The position numbers and the translations under genes were made by a program. A DNA stretch of 64,000 nt from Methylocella silvestris BL2 (GTDB lineage: Bacteria; Pseudomonadota; Alphaproteobacteria; Rhizobiales; Beijerinckiaceae): positions 434,001 through 498,000 of the forward strand of contig NC_011666.1 in assembly GCF_000021745.1 (NCBI RefSeq), in the 5' to 3' direction. A model generated the notes under the pieces. That model did not search any database, was not told the origin of the DNA, and saw only the letters and a list, made by a program, of their open reading frames with translations. This document shows, in pieces, positions 47,980 to 56,748 of this stretch (its first letter is position 1; the number at the start of each line of letters is the position of its first letter).

Positions 47980-48458
47980 GGATGAAACCTTCGCTTCGCG
48001 CCCTTCTGCTGCTTGGCTCCCTTGCGCTGGCGCCCGTCTCGGCCGGGGCCGTCGAGCCGGACGAGATTCTTCCCGAAGCTTCTCTTGAGACGCGCGCGAG
48101 AGACATCTCGGCGCATTTGCGCTGCATGGTTTGCCAGAATGAATCGATCGACGATTCCCATGCGCCTCTCGCGCGCGATCTGCGCCTGCTCGTGCGCGAG
48201 CGCCTGAAAGCCGGCGACAGCGACGCCGCGATTTTTGACTATCTCGTGCGCCGCTACGGCGATTTCATCCTCTTGAAGCCGCCGCTGAAGGCTGAGACGC
48301 TGGCGCTGTGGGGCGCGCCGCTCATCGTTCTGATTGTCGGGGCGGCCGCGATCATCGCCAATATGCGGCGGCGCGAGCCGAACGCTTTAGCGCCCAAAGA
48401 ACTCAGCGAGGCCGAAGCGGCAAAGCTCAAGTCGGCGCTCGAACGCGATCAGGCCTGA
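47976..48458 (+). CDS. ccmH: Cytochrome c maturation protein CcmH (CycL)
   Basis: A 160-residue thiol-disulfide protein reducing apocytochrome CXXCH before heme attachment. A signal peptide ([19 protein letters not shown]) precedes the motif [14 protein letters not shown], with a second-domain helix bundle, and a C-terminal membrane segment ([23 protein letters not shown]) follows. It is the last ccm gene here. degP, often next in rhizobia, is absent; its end overlaps the convergent aat gene by ten bases. Confidence 0.97.
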   Translation: MRMKPSLRALLLLGSLALAPVSAGAVEPDEILPEASLETRARDISAHLRCMVCQNESIDDSHAPLARDLRLLVRERLKAGDSDAAIFDYLVRRYGDFILLKPPLKAETLALWGAPLIVLIVGAAAIIANMRRREPNALAPKELSEAEAAKLKSALERDQA

Positions 48459-49138
48459 GGCGGCGCGCTGCGCTTCGGCAGAGCCTCGAGCGCTTCGACG
48501 CCCGTCACTTGGCGACCCTTCGGCCAGACCCAGAAATCGGCCGACTGGGCCATCGCCCGCGCAAGGCGGCGACGGTAGATTTCCTTGGGGATTTCGACGG
48601 CGCCAAGCGATTGCAGATGCGGCGTCACGAATTGCGCGTCGAGCAGGCTGAAGCCGCCCTTCCGCAGCCGCGCCACAAGATGAGCCAGCGCGACCTTCGA
48701 GGCGTCCGTCTTGCGGTGAAACATGCTTTCGCCGAAAAACGCGCCGCCGAGATGGACGCCATAGAGACCGCCGACCAACTCGCCGTCCTGCCAGGACTCG
48801 ACCGTATGCACGCGTCCGGCGTCGAACAGCTGGCGGTAGAGGCGGCGGATGCGCTTGTTGATCCAGGTCTTTTCGCGATCGGGATAGGAGGCGGCGCAGC
48901 CATCGATCACGGCGTCGAAATCATGGTCCACCCTGACTTCGAAGACATCGGAGCGGATTGTTTTCGCAAGGCTTTTCGATACGATGAGGCCGTCGAGGCG
49001 AAAGACGCCGCGAAACTCGGGATCGACCCAGAAAAGGCTCGAATCCTCGGCGCTCTCGGCCATAGGAAACAGACCTATGGAATAGGCGCGCAGCAGAATG
49101 TCGGCGGTGATTTCGAACGGGTCGCGCGCGCGGCTCAT
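48449..49138 (-). CDS. aat: Leucyl/phenylalanyl-tRNA--protein transferase
   Basis: A 229-residue enzyme adding Leu or Phe from tRNA to N-terminal Lys or Arg of proteins, marking them for ClpS/ClpAP degradation. Motifs: [75 protein letters not shown] and [21 protein letters not shown]. Start at the ATG at 49138. Convergent with ccmH, ends overlapping by ten bases. Confidence 0.96.
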   Translation of the reverse strand: MSRARDPFEITADILLRAYSIGLFPMAESAEDSSLFWVDPEFRGVFRLDGLIVSKSLAKTIRSDVFEVRVDHDFDAVIDGCAASYPDREKTWINKRIRRLYRQLFDAGRVHTVESWQDGELVGGLYGVHLGGAFFGESMFHRKTDASKVALAHLVARLRKGGFSLLDAQFVTPHLQSLGAVEIPKEIYRRRLARAMAQSADFWVWPKGRQVTGVEALEALPKRSAPPQA

Positions 49139-49321
49139 GCAGCCTGCCTTTTTTGGTGGCGATTGGCGCCGCCAACAGCATGCCTTGCGGGCGTCGCTTG
49201 CGCAATCGCGGCCGGCCTCCGGCCTGCGCCCGGGTCAGATTCCACTTTGTCCGGATCGGCGGCTCGTATATGGCCAATCGACTGACTTGCTCGCCCTGCC
49301 TAAGAATGTTTCGATCTGCTC

Positions 49322-49855
49322 ATGCTTTCAGCCGTCGTGCTTTACGAAATGACTCATCTCTCGCCCGGCGTCGATCCCGCGGAAAGTCTCGTCCGCACGC
49401 TGAGCTCGCTGGTGAGAGCGAATGTCGAGGGACTCTTGCGCGACGTCGCCATCGCCGGACCCTTCAGCCAGGGACTTGAAATCATCGCCGATCACGCCGG
49501 CTGCGGCCTGATCGAGGCGACCGGCGAGCAGGAGTGGCTTCGCGAGGCGATCGAGGCGGCGCGCGGCCCGCATATTCTTTTGCTCCGCTCGGGCTTTGCG
49601 CCACAGCAGGGCTTTATCGAGGAAGCCGGCGATTTCCTGCAACGGCCCCCGCGCGCCAGCGGCGCGGATGTCGCCATGCTGCGCGCCGCGCCCGAGCGCC
49701 TGTTTGAGCGGATGTTTCCCGGCGCCGCGCCGCTTGCGGGGCTTATCGCGCCGCGCGATCGTTGCCTCGAAGGCTCGGCGACGCGACTCGCGGGGCTCGC
49801 CCAGTTCCTGCGGCCGGCGACGACGCTGCGCACCCATGCGCGGCGGGTCGCATAG
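49322..49855 (+). CDS. Degenerate glycosyltransferase family 2-like protein
   Basis: A 177-residue protein whose first half follows the GT2 Rossmann pattern (SLVRTLSSLVRANVEGLLRDVAIAGPFSQGLEIIADHAGCGLIEATGEQEWLREAIEAARGPHILLLRSGFAP). The nucleotide-sugar signature DGGSTD is replaced by AGPFSQG, and no DxD is seen. I recall short GT2-like proteins of this type, often annotated glycosyl transferase, in Hyphomicrobiales. It is probably not an active glycosyltransferase. Start at 49322 is uncertain; no strong ribosome-binding site precedes it. Confidence 0.6.
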   Translation: MLSAVVLYEMTHLSPGVDPAESLVRTLSSLVRANVEGLLRDVAIAGPFSQGLEIIADHAGCGLIEATGEQEWLREAIEAARGPHILLLRSGFAPQQGFIEEAGDFLQRPPRASGADVAMLRAAPERLFERMFPGAAPLAGLIAPRDRCLEGSATRLAGLAQFLRPATTLRTHARRVA

Positions 49856-49921
49856 ACGTGATGCCGAGAAGTTGCGGATTTTTCGGACCGACATCAGGCG
49901 CCAACGACTTGGAAAGCCTGC

Positions 49922-50824
49922 TCACCTCTTGAACGTATTGCAGGCGTTGACCTCGCCGGATTTCAGCCCCGTGTTTAGCCATTGCTCGCGCTGCGCCGCC
50001 GATCCATGCGTGAAGGAGTCAGGCACCACATAGCCCTGCGCCTGCTTTTGCAGACGATCATCGCCGATCGCCTGCGCCGTATTGATCGCCTTATCGACGT
50101 CGCCCGGCTGCAGGATTTGATATTTCTTCTGCGCATTCGCGGCCCAGACGCCGGCGAGGCAGTCGGCCATCAGCTCGACGCGGACCGATAGCGCATTGGC
50201 GTCCGCTTTTGAGGCGCGCTGCTGCGCCGCCTGCACCTTCGGCAAGATTCCCAGCAGATTCTGGATGTGGTGGCCGATCTCATGCGAGATGACATAGGCG
50301 TAAGCGAAATCGCCGCCGCCGCCGAGTTTTTCCTTCATGTCGCGAAAGAAGGACGTGTCCAGATAGACCTTCTGGTCGTTCGGGCAATAGAAGGGGCCCA
50401 TCGACGCGCTGGCGCCGCCGCAGCCGGACCGAGTCGAGCCGCTATAAAGAACCAGCTTCGGCTTCACGTAATTGACGCCGGCCTGCGAGGGGAGGATGTC
50501 CGTCCAGACGTCCTCGTTTTCGGCGAGAACCGCCGCGACGAACTGGCCCATCTGGTCGGTCGGCGTTCCCGCTTGCTTGGATTGCGGCTGCGGCGGCGCG
50601 CTCTGCGTCTGCGAATGCCGCGCGCCGTTAAAGAGCTCGGCGCCGCCGATGAGAAGCCGCGGATCGATGCCGAAGGCCCAGCCGATCAACCCGAGGACGA
50701 CAATGGCGCCGATCCCCAGTCCGCCGCCCCCGCCGCCGCCAAAGCTTTGTCCCGCGCTGGCGTATTCCGTCTCGCCGCGCCGGTCCTCGACATTGTCGGA
50801 TCGGCGATAATCTTCCCATCTCAT
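49922..50824 (-). CDS. ypfJ: YpfJ-family zinc metallopeptidase
   Basis: A 300-residue PF04228 protein started at MRWEDYRRSDNVEDRRGE, the family N-terminus. A Gly-rich stretch (FGGGGGGGLGIG) and a membrane segment (IGAIVVLGLIGWAFGI, about residues 33-48) precede the protease domain with YLDTSFFRDMKEKLGGGGDFAYAYVISHEIGHHIQ (HExxH) and a downstream helix SVRVELMADCLAG (third ligand Glu/Asp). Likely inner-membrane anchored with the domain in the periplasm. Substrates unknown. Confidence 0.93.
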   Translation of the reverse strand: MRWEDYRRSDNVEDRRGETEYASAGQSFGGGGGGGLGIGAIVVLGLIGWAFGIDPRLLIGGAELFNGARHSQTQSAPPQPQSKQAGTPTDQMGQFVAAVLAENEDVWTDILPSQAGVNYVKPKLVLYSGSTRSGCGGASASMGPFYCPNDQKVYLDTSFFRDMKEKLGGGGDFAYAYVISHEIGHHIQNLLGILPKVQAAQQRASKADANALSVRVELMADCLAGVWAANAQKKYQILQPGDVDKAINTAQAIGDDRLQKQAQGYVVPDSFTHGSAAQREQWLNTGLKSGEVNACNTFKR

Positions 50825-50929
50825 TAACCGGCTCCAGGCTTTCGGCGTGCAGAAGTCTTGCAGCATCGCAGGAAACTGCAAGACTTCTGGACGAGATCGG
50901 CGGTTCAAACAAGATGCGAAAAGCGCAAC

Positions 50930-51787
50930 CTACGCGCGCGCGTCAGGCGTTTCGCCGGGCGTCTTCGGGGCGTCCTCGCCCATGTCTGCGAGCGCTCGCG
51001 CGAGCATCCGCAAATCCTGCCAGGCCAGCTTCTTCTGCCCCGGCTGGCGCAGCAGATAGGCTGGATGGAACATGGCGAGCGCGCGGATTGGCGTTCCGCC
51101 GCAATCATAGGTCAGCCAGCGGCCGCGTATCCGCGTCATGCTGTCTTTCGCGCCGAGAAGCGTCTGCGCCGAGGGCAAGCCAAGGCAAACGAGGATTTTC
51201 GGGCCGACCAGCTCGATCTGGCGTCGCGTGAAGGGCAGGCAGGCCGCCGTCTCGATCGGCGTCGGTGTGCGGTTTCCGGGCGGACGCCAGGGCACGACAT
51301 TGGCAATATAGACATCGCGCCGGTCGAGACCGATCGCCGCAAGCATCCGATTCAGGAGCTGCCCGGCGCGGCCAACGAAGGGAACGCCCTGCCGATCCTC
51401 GTCGGCTCCGGGCGCTTCGCCGACAAACATGACTTTTGCGCCCGCCTCGCCATCGCCGAACACGAGCTGCGTCGCCGTGGTCTTGAGCCCGCAGCCCTCG
51501 AAGGCGAGAAGCTCCGCGCGCAGCTTTTCGAGGGTTTTCGCCGCTGCGGCCGCCTCGCGCGCGTCGCGCTCAAGCGAATCGGCGCCCGCGATTGCAACCG
51601 GCTGGCGGGGCGCCGACATGGCGGGCGCTTGCGGCGGCGCGTTGATCGCGATCGCGGGCCGCTCGGGGGGAGGCTGCGCCGGCGCGCGCGTGCGGTCGTG
51701 CGGGATTTCGTCGAGCGCAATGTCGACTCCCATCTCAGCATACCAGCGCAAGAGCGCGATCAGGCTTTCGGCCACCGTGTCTTCCAC
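50930..51787 (-). CDS. Uracil-DNA glycosylase, family 4
   Basis: A 285-residue enzyme removing uracil from DNA. After an alanine/proline-rich N-terminal extension of about 90 residues come [18 protein letters not shown], the active-site [38 protein letters not shown] and [12 protein letters not shown]. Family 4 enzymes bind a 4Fe-4S cluster with four Cys. Three are visible (FEGC, AACLPF, LVCLG) and the first of the CxxC pair is Phe. I believe this is common in alphaproteobacterial members. Confidence 0.92.
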   Translation of the reverse strand: MEDTVAESLIALLRWYAEMGVDIALDEIPHDRTRAPAQPPPERPAIAINAPPQAPAMSAPRQPVAIAGADSLERDAREAAAAAKTLEKLRAELLAFEGCGLKTTATQLVFGDGEAGAKVMFVGEAPGADEDRQGVPFVGRAGQLLNRMLAAIGLDRRDVYIANVVPWRPPGNRTPTPIETAACLPFTRRQIELVGPKILVCLGLPSAQTLLGAKDSMTRIRGRWLTYDCGGTPIRALAMFHPAYLLRQPGQKKLAWQDLRMLARALADMGEDAPKTPGETPDARA

Positions 51788-51973
51788 TTGAGACGAATTT
51801 TCGCGCGCGCCGCGCCGAAAAGATTAATCTCGATTTGTAGAGCATGATTTATAAGCGCGCAGATTTTTCGGGAACGGAAAACGGCGGCGGGTTGGGAAGC
51901 CGCGCGGCTCGCTCGGATTCGAGCGCGCTCACGACGGTGAATTGGCGAGGCAGAGACTTATGACTAGAGGCAG

Positions 51974-53647
51974 ATGAGCAGCGATCTGGCGCAGCCGCGC
52001 GAAAGCATGGATTTCGACGTCGTCATCATCGGCGGCGGTCCCGCCGGACTTGCTGCGGCCATCCGGTTGAAGCAGCTCCAGCCCGATCTCGCCGTCGTCC
52101 TCATTGAAAAGGGCTCCGAGCTCGGCGCCCATATTCTGTCGGGCGCCGTCATCGATCCCGCTCCGCTCGACGCGCTGCTGCCGGGATGGCGCGAGGAAAA
52201 AGACCCGCCGCTGCGCACGGCGGTCGCCGCCGATGAATTCTACTGGCTCACCGGACGCAGGGCGGTCCGGCTGCCGAATTTTCTGATGCCGAAGCTGATG
52301 AGCAATCACGGCGCTTTCATCGGCTCGCTCGGCAATCTCACGCGCTGGCTCGGCGCGAAGGCGGAGGCTCTCGGCGTCGATATTTTTCCCGGCTTCGCTG
52401 GAGCCGAGCTTCTGTTCGGGCCAAAGGGCGAGGTCCTGGGCGTCGCGACGGGCGATATGGGCATCGGCCGCGATGGACGACCCAAAGATTCATTTACCCG
52501 CGGCATCGAGCTGCGCGGCAAATATGTGCTCATCGCCGAGGGCGCGCATGGCTCGCTCGCGAAAAAACTGATCGCCCATTTCCGCCTGTCGGAGGGACGC
52601 GAGCCGCAGAAATTCGGCCTTGGCCTCAAGGAGCTGTGGCAGATCGACAAGGCGCTCTGCCGACCGGGACTGGTGCGCCATTCCTTCGGCTGGCCGCTCG
52701 ATGATTCAACGGGCGGCGGCTCGTTCCTCTATCATTTCGATGAGGATCACGTCTCGGTCGGCTTTGTCGTCCATCTGAATTACGCGAACCCGACCTTGTC
52801 GCCCTATGACGAGTTCCAGCGCTTCAAGACGCATCCCTCCGTCGCGCCGCTGTTCGAGGGCGCGCGCCGCATTTCCTATGGCGCGCGGGCGATCACCGAA
52901 GGCGGCTGGCAGTCGGTCCCAAAACTCGCCTTTCCGGGCGGCGCGCTGATCGGCTGCGCCGCTGGCTTCGTCAACGTCCCGCGCATAAAAGGCTCGCACA
53001 ACGCCATCGCCTCCGGCGCGCTCGCGGCCGAACATGTAATCGAAGCGCTGGGCCAGGGCCGCGCCAATGACGAGCTGGCCGCCTACGAAAACGCCTGGCG
53101 CGGGTCCGTCATCGGGCGCGACCTTTTCCCGGTGCGCAACGTCAAGCCGCTGTGGTCGAAATTCGGCACTGTGAAGGGGATCGGTCTTGGCGGGATCGAC
53201 ATGTGGCTGAATACGCTGACCGGCCATTCGCCCTTCGGCACGCTGGCCCATGGCAAGCCGGATCATGCCTGCCTGAAGCCGCTCGCCGAGGTCCGCCCGA
53301 TCGCCTACTCGAAACCCGACGGGCGGCGCTCCTTCGATAAATTGTCCTCGGTGTTTATCTCAAATACCAACCATGAGGAGGATCAGCCGGTCCATTTGCG
53401 GCTGAAGGACCCCTCGATCCCCATCGCCCAAAATCTGCCGGTCTATGGCGAGCCGGCGCGGCTTTATTGTCCGGCGGGAGTGTACGAAGTGACCTATGCG
53501 GATGAGGCGCAAAAATCCGATCCGCGCTTTGTTATCAACGCGCAGAATTGCGTGCATTGCAAAACATGCGACATCAAGGACCCCGCGCAGAATATCGACT
53601 GGACGCCGCCCGAGGGCGGCGGCGGCCCGAATTACCCGAATATGTGA
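51974..53647 (+). CDS. etfD: Electron transfer flavoprotein-ubiquinone oxidoreductase
   Basis: A 557-residue membrane-associated enzyme passing electrons from ETF (fatty-acid, amino-acid and choline oxidation) to ubiquinone. The N-terminal FAD site is DVVIIGGGPAGLAAAIRL. VLIAEGAHGSLAKKL and CAAGFVNVPRIKGSHNAIASG follow. The C-terminal 4Fe-4S domain is YCPAGVYEV, then NCVHCKTCDIKDPAQNIDWTPPEGGGGPNY. etfAB are not adjacent. It is divergent from the uracil glycosylase across a 186-base spacer. Confidence 0.97.
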   Translation: MSSDLAQPRESMDFDVVIIGGGPAGLAAAIRLKQLQPDLAVVLIEKGSELGAHILSGAVIDPAPLDALLPGWREEKDPPLRTAVAADEFYWLTGRRAVRLPNFLMPKLMSNHGAFIGSLGNLTRWLGAKAEALGVDIFPGFAGAELLFGPKGEVLGVATGDMGIGRDGRPKDSFTRGIELRGKYVLIAEGAHGSLAKKLIAHFRLSEGREPQKFGLGLKELWQIDKALCRPGLVRHSFGWPLDDSTGGGSFLYHFDEDHVSVGFVVHLNYANPTLSPYDEFQRFKTHPSVAPLFEGARRISYGARAITEGGWQSVPKLAFPGGALIGCAAGFVNVPRIKGSHNAIASGALAAEHVIEALGQGRANDELAAYENAWRGSVIGRDLFPVRNVKPLWSKFGTVKGIGLGGIDMWLNTLTGHSPFGTLAHGKPDHACLKPLAEVRPIAYSKPDGRRSFDKLSSVFISNTNHEEDQPVHLRLKDPSIPIAQNLPVYGEPARLYCPAGVYEVTYADEAQKSDPRFVINAQNCVHCKTCDIKDPAQNIDWTPPEGGGGPNYPNM

Positions 53648-53652
53648 GGGGT

Positions 53653-54639
53653 TTAAGCGCGCGGCGCGGCGGCGCGCTTCAGCCGGTCGTTGATGGCCTC
53701 GCCGATGCCGCTGCGGGGAATTGGCGCAACCGCGATCGCGGCGGGGCCTCCCGCGTCAAGCTCGCGCAGAAAAGCAAACAGATTGGCCGCCGCCTCGTCG
53801 AGATCGGCGGCGGGCGACAAATCCAGCGTCGCCGGGCCGCGCGTAAACCGCCCGCCAAAGTCGAGCCCGGCTTCGCCCGGCTCCAGCTTTTCGGCGTCGA
53901 GCCGCACCAGGGCGCGCGGCGCATAATGCGAAGCGAGCGCTCCCGGCGCGACGATTTCGCTCGACGCCTCGCGCGCCGGCAGGGCGAGGCCGAGCGCTTC
54001 TTCGATCACCGCCCGCGAGAGGCCGCCCGGCCGCAACAATTGCGGCGTCTCGCCGAGGCAGGCGACGATGGTCGATTCGACGCCGACGTGGCAGGCGCCG
54101 CCGTCGAGGATGAGATCGACCTCGTCGCCAAGATCCTCTGCGACGTGACGGGCCGTGACCGGGCTGACGCGCCCGGACCGGTTGGCGGAGGGGGCCGCGA
54201 TCGGCAGCCCGGCCGCGGCGATCAGGGCGAGAGCGTCCTTATGCGCAGGAACTCGGAGCGCCACCGTCCGCCGCCCCGCCCGCGCCAGTTCGCACACGCG
54301 GTTGGTCGCAGCGACCGGCAGGACCAGCGTCAGCGGACCCGGCCAGAATGTTTCGGCAAGACGCCGGGCGGCGGCCGAAAAAATCCCGTGCCGGGAGGCC
54401 TCCGCGAGGCTCGCGACATGGGAGATCAGCGGATTGAAAGCCGGGCGGCCCTTCGCCGCGTAAATCCGGGCGACCGCGGCGTCGCAAGAGGCGTCGGCGC
54501 CGAGGCCATAGACCGTCTCGGTTGGAAAGGCGACAAGCTTTTCGGCCTGGAGAAGGCGGGCGCCCTCGGCGAGTCCTGCCGCATTGGCCGGAATGATGCG
54601 CGCCGTTCGCGCGTTCGGCCAGACCGTCGAGCCGCTCAC
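53653..54639 (-). CDS. tsaC: L-threonylcarbamoyladenylate synthase (Sua5 type)
   Basis: Makes threonylcarbamoyl-AMP for the t6A37 modification of ANN-decoding tRNAs. The 328 residues show the long Sua5 form: a YrdC domain ([82 protein letters not shown]), the linker [13 protein letters not shown] and a C-terminal Sua5 domain. Its start overlaps the HxlR gene stop by four bases, so the two are co-transcribed. Confidence 0.95.
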   Translation of the reverse strand: MSGSTVWPNARTARIIPANAAGLAEGARLLQAEKLVAFPTETVYGLGADASCDAAVARIYAAKGRPAFNPLISHVASLAEASRHGIFSAAARRLAETFWPGPLTLVLPVAATNRVCELARAGRRTVALRVPAHKDALALIAAAGLPIAAPSANRSGRVSPVTARHVAEDLGDEVDLILDGGACHVGVESTIVACLGETPQLLRPGGLSRAVIEEALGLALPAREASSEIVAPGALASHYAPRALVRLDAEKLEPGEAGLDFGGRFTRGPATLDLSPAADLDEAAANLFAFLRELDAGGPAAIAVAPIPRSGIGEAINDRLKRAAAPRA

Positions 54640-55043
54640 GGAGAAAACCTCAAGGGTGGCGGGGCGGGGGGCTCGCGCTTGGCGGCTTCGTCGAAACGGA
54701 GCCGGGCGTCTTCGATCGTTACGAGATGTTGCTGCGCCCAGTTTCCGAGCGCCTGCACCGGCGCGCGCAATGACTGGCCCAGCGGGGTCAACTCATAATC
54801 GACGCGCGGCGGAACGGTCGGAAAAACTGTGCGGGTCAAATATCCGTCGCGCTCCAGCCCGCGAAGCGTAAAGGTCAGCATCCTTTGCGAGACGCCGCCG
54901 ATGCGCCGCCGCAATTCATTGAAGCGCATCGGGCCGTCGCCCAAAATCATGATGACGAGGATGCTCCATTTGTCGCCGATCCGCGCAAGGATCGGCGCGA
55001 CGCGCCCGCATTGCGAGGGAACATGCGCGTGACTGGGTTCCAA
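54636..55043 (-). CDS. HxlR-family redox-type transcriptional regulator
   Basis: A 135-residue regulator. I choose the TTG at 55043 because AAGGAGG (55051-55057) lies seven bases upstream; the frame stays open to a GTG at 55094, which has no ribosome-binding site and would put the start inside the shared promoter. The winged helix is [58 protein letters not shown]. The N-terminal Cys in SQCGRV matches the redox-sensing Cys of YodB/HypR-like HxlR proteins. It is divergent from an azoreductase gene, a classic pairing. Confidence 0.9.
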   Translation of the reverse strand: MEPSHAHVPSQCGRVAPILARIGDKWSILVIMILGDGPMRFNELRRRIGGVSQRMLTFTLRGLERDGYLTRTVFPTVPPRVDYELTPLGQSLRAPVQALGNWAQQHLVTIEDARLRFDEAAKREPPAPPPLRFSP

Positions 55044-55091
55044 CTCTGTGCCTCCTTGCGCGGCATGGACAGGATAGCTTAGTGCCTTGGT

Positions 55092-55110
55092 CACAAATCT
55101 ATACTGTGAA
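55092..55110. promoter_or_regulatory. Palindromic operator between HxlR gene and azoR
   Basis: TCACA-N9-TGTGA, a perfect five-base inverted repeat, in the 80-base spacer between the divergent genes. A TATACT inside it could be the azoR -10 box, so a bound HxlR dimer would block the promoter. Confidence 0.55.
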
Positions 55111-55123
55111 AAGGCGTCCGTCC

Positions 55124-55738
55124 ATGAAACTTCTGCACATCGATTCCAGCATCCTCGGCGATCATTCCGTCAGCCGCCAGTTGACCGCAGCCATCATCGC
55201 GAGGCTGCAAGAAGTCACGCCTGACCTCGACGTCTCGCATCGCGATCTCGCCGCAAATCCGCTGTCGCATCTGTCCGGCGCGCTCCTCGCCGCAAGCGCG
55301 CCCGGCGCGCCCGCGCCAGATCCCTCGACGCAGGCCGCCCTCGGCGAGAGCGCCGCGATTCTGGCGGAGTTTCTTGCCGCCGACATCGTCGTCGTCGGCG
55401 CGCCAATGTATAATTTCGCGATTTCGAGCCAGCTCAAAGCCTGGATCGACAGGCTGGTGATTGCCGGCAAGACGTTTCGCTATGCCGATGGCGCGGTTGA
55501 AGGATTGGCCGGCGGCCGGCGCTTGATCATCGCCTCCTCGCGCGGCGGCGTTTTCGAGGCGGGCGCGGCCGCCGCTGCGCTCGACTACCAGGAGACTTAT
55601 CTGCGCGCGATTTTCGGCTTCATCGGCATCGCGGATGTCGAAATCATCCGGGCCGAGGGCCTCGCTTTTGGCGAAGACGCCCGCGCCTTGGCGATCAAAC
55701 AGGCGGGAGACGCAATTTTGCGGCTTGAGGCCGCCTGA
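55124..55738 (+). CDS. azoR: FMN-dependent NADH-azoreductase
   Basis: A 204-residue flavodoxin-fold quinone/azo reductase started at [31 protein letters not shown]-binding motifs are [12 protein letters not shown] and [33 protein letters not shown] follows. AzoR-type enzymes carry out two-electron reduction of quinones and protect against thiol stress by electrophiles. The divergent HxlR regulator and the palindrome between them suggest induction by quinones or azo compounds. Confidence 0.95.
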   Translation: MKLLHIDSSILGDHSVSRQLTAAIIARLQEVTPDLDVSHRDLAANPLSHLSGALLAASAPGAPAPDPSTQAALGESAAILAEFLAADIVVVGAPMYNFAISSQLKAWIDRLVIAGKTFRYADGAVEGLAGGRRLIIASSRGGVFEAGAAAAALDYQETYLRAIFGFIGIADVEIIRAEGLAFGEDARALAIKQAGDAILRLEAA

Positions 55739-55748
55739 GCGGAAGACC

Positions 55749-56741
55749 TTATTTCGCCAGCACCTCGACGTCGCGGTCGAGCGTCGATTCCACCTTGAAA
55801 TTGGTCTGGTAGACATTGTTGTCGTGGCGGGCGATCGCGACATATTCGCCTTCCGCCAGCACGAGCGAGGGAAAGGCGCCGATCATTTCCCGGATGACGT
55901 CGCCGCCGGGCGTCAGGATCGTAAACGAGGTGTTGGCGAGCGCTTCGCCCGACGGGCCGCTGACAAGCTTCAGCGTCATCGTCGCGGCCCGGTGGCGCAG
56001 CGAGGCGTCGGTGAGTTTTCCGGCCTGGACGCGGAGATCGGCGTTGATGACGGAATTGGTCGGATTGACCGCCCCCGTGGTTTGCGGATCGAGCAGCGTC
56101 GAGACGACGTGATAATTGCCTTCCGGCAGACCGATGGTCTCGCCGGATTTGATATTGGCGACGAGCTTCGCCTCGGAATTGTTGCGCTCGGGCACATAGA
56201 CTGAGATCTGCGATTTTGTCGCCGGGAGCGGGGCGTCGCCGAGCAGTCCCATAATCCGCAGCGCGCCGGCGTTGAGCGCCACGCGTTCGCTGACGCCCTT
56301 TCCCTCGATTGTGACGCGTTTGGTCGCGCCGGCGAGGCCGAAGGCGGCGTGCACGATAAAGGCGCCGTCGGGCAGGGTCAGCGCCGGCGTCGAATCGGTC
56401 GATTCGGCGACGAGCACATGCGATCCATCGAGCTCGACGCGCTCGTTGAAGACGCGCCAATGTACGCCGCCGCGCAGGGGCTGCGCGTCGGTCGCGCTGA
56501 GATAGGCCGTCAAATGCAGGATGTTGCCGGAGACGGCCTCTGCCTTGGCCGGAGCCTGACCGGCGGGCAGGCGCAGCGGCGGGATGGCGCCGGCATCGGC
56601 GGGGGGAGCGCCCGAGGGGGCCGCGGAGGGAGCAGCTGGCGGCGTCTGCGCCGCGGACGGCCGAGGACTCGCCAGCGTCAGGAGAGCGAGGCAAAGCAGA
56701 GCCGCAACCTGCGCGGCGCCTTTTCCTTTATCGAACCTCAC
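55749..56741 (-). CDS. Conserved secreted protein, unknown function
   Basis: A 330-residue protein with a signal peptide (AALLCLALLTLASPRPSAAQ) and a Pro/Ala-rich linker. The beta-rich remainder has repeated strand patterns: LRGGVHWRVFNERVELDGSHVLVAEST, ALTLPDGAFIVHAAFGLAG, IGLPEGNYHVVSTLLDPQT and SLVLAEGEYVAIARHDNNVYQTNFKVE. The recurring LPDG/LPEG/LAEGEY units suggest tandem immunoglobulin-like or carboxypeptidase-regulatory-like domains. The upstream gene (YfhO-like) ends seven bases before it, so they form an operon. Confidence 0.75.
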   Translation of the reverse strand: MRFDKGKGAAQVAALLCLALLTLASPRPSAAQTPPAAPSAAPSGAPPADAGAIPPLRLPAGQAPAKAEAVSGNILHLTAYLSATDAQPLRGGVHWRVFNERVELDGSHVLVAESTDSTPALTLPDGAFIVHAAFGLAGATKRVTIEGKGVSERVALNAGALRIMGLLGDAPLPATKSQISVYVPERNNSEAKLVANIKSGETIGLPEGNYHVVSTLLDPQTTGAVNPTNSVINADLRVQAGKLTDASLRHRAATMTLKLVSGPSGEALANTSFTILTPGGDVIREMIGAFPSLVLAEGEYVAIARHDNNVYQTNFKVESTLDRDVEVLAK

Positions 56742-56748
56742 GGGCGCG

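Noticed and set aside
50695-50760. Simple repeat of GCC units in the ypfJ region
   Set aside because: It encodes the Gly-rich stretch normal for YpfJ proteins.
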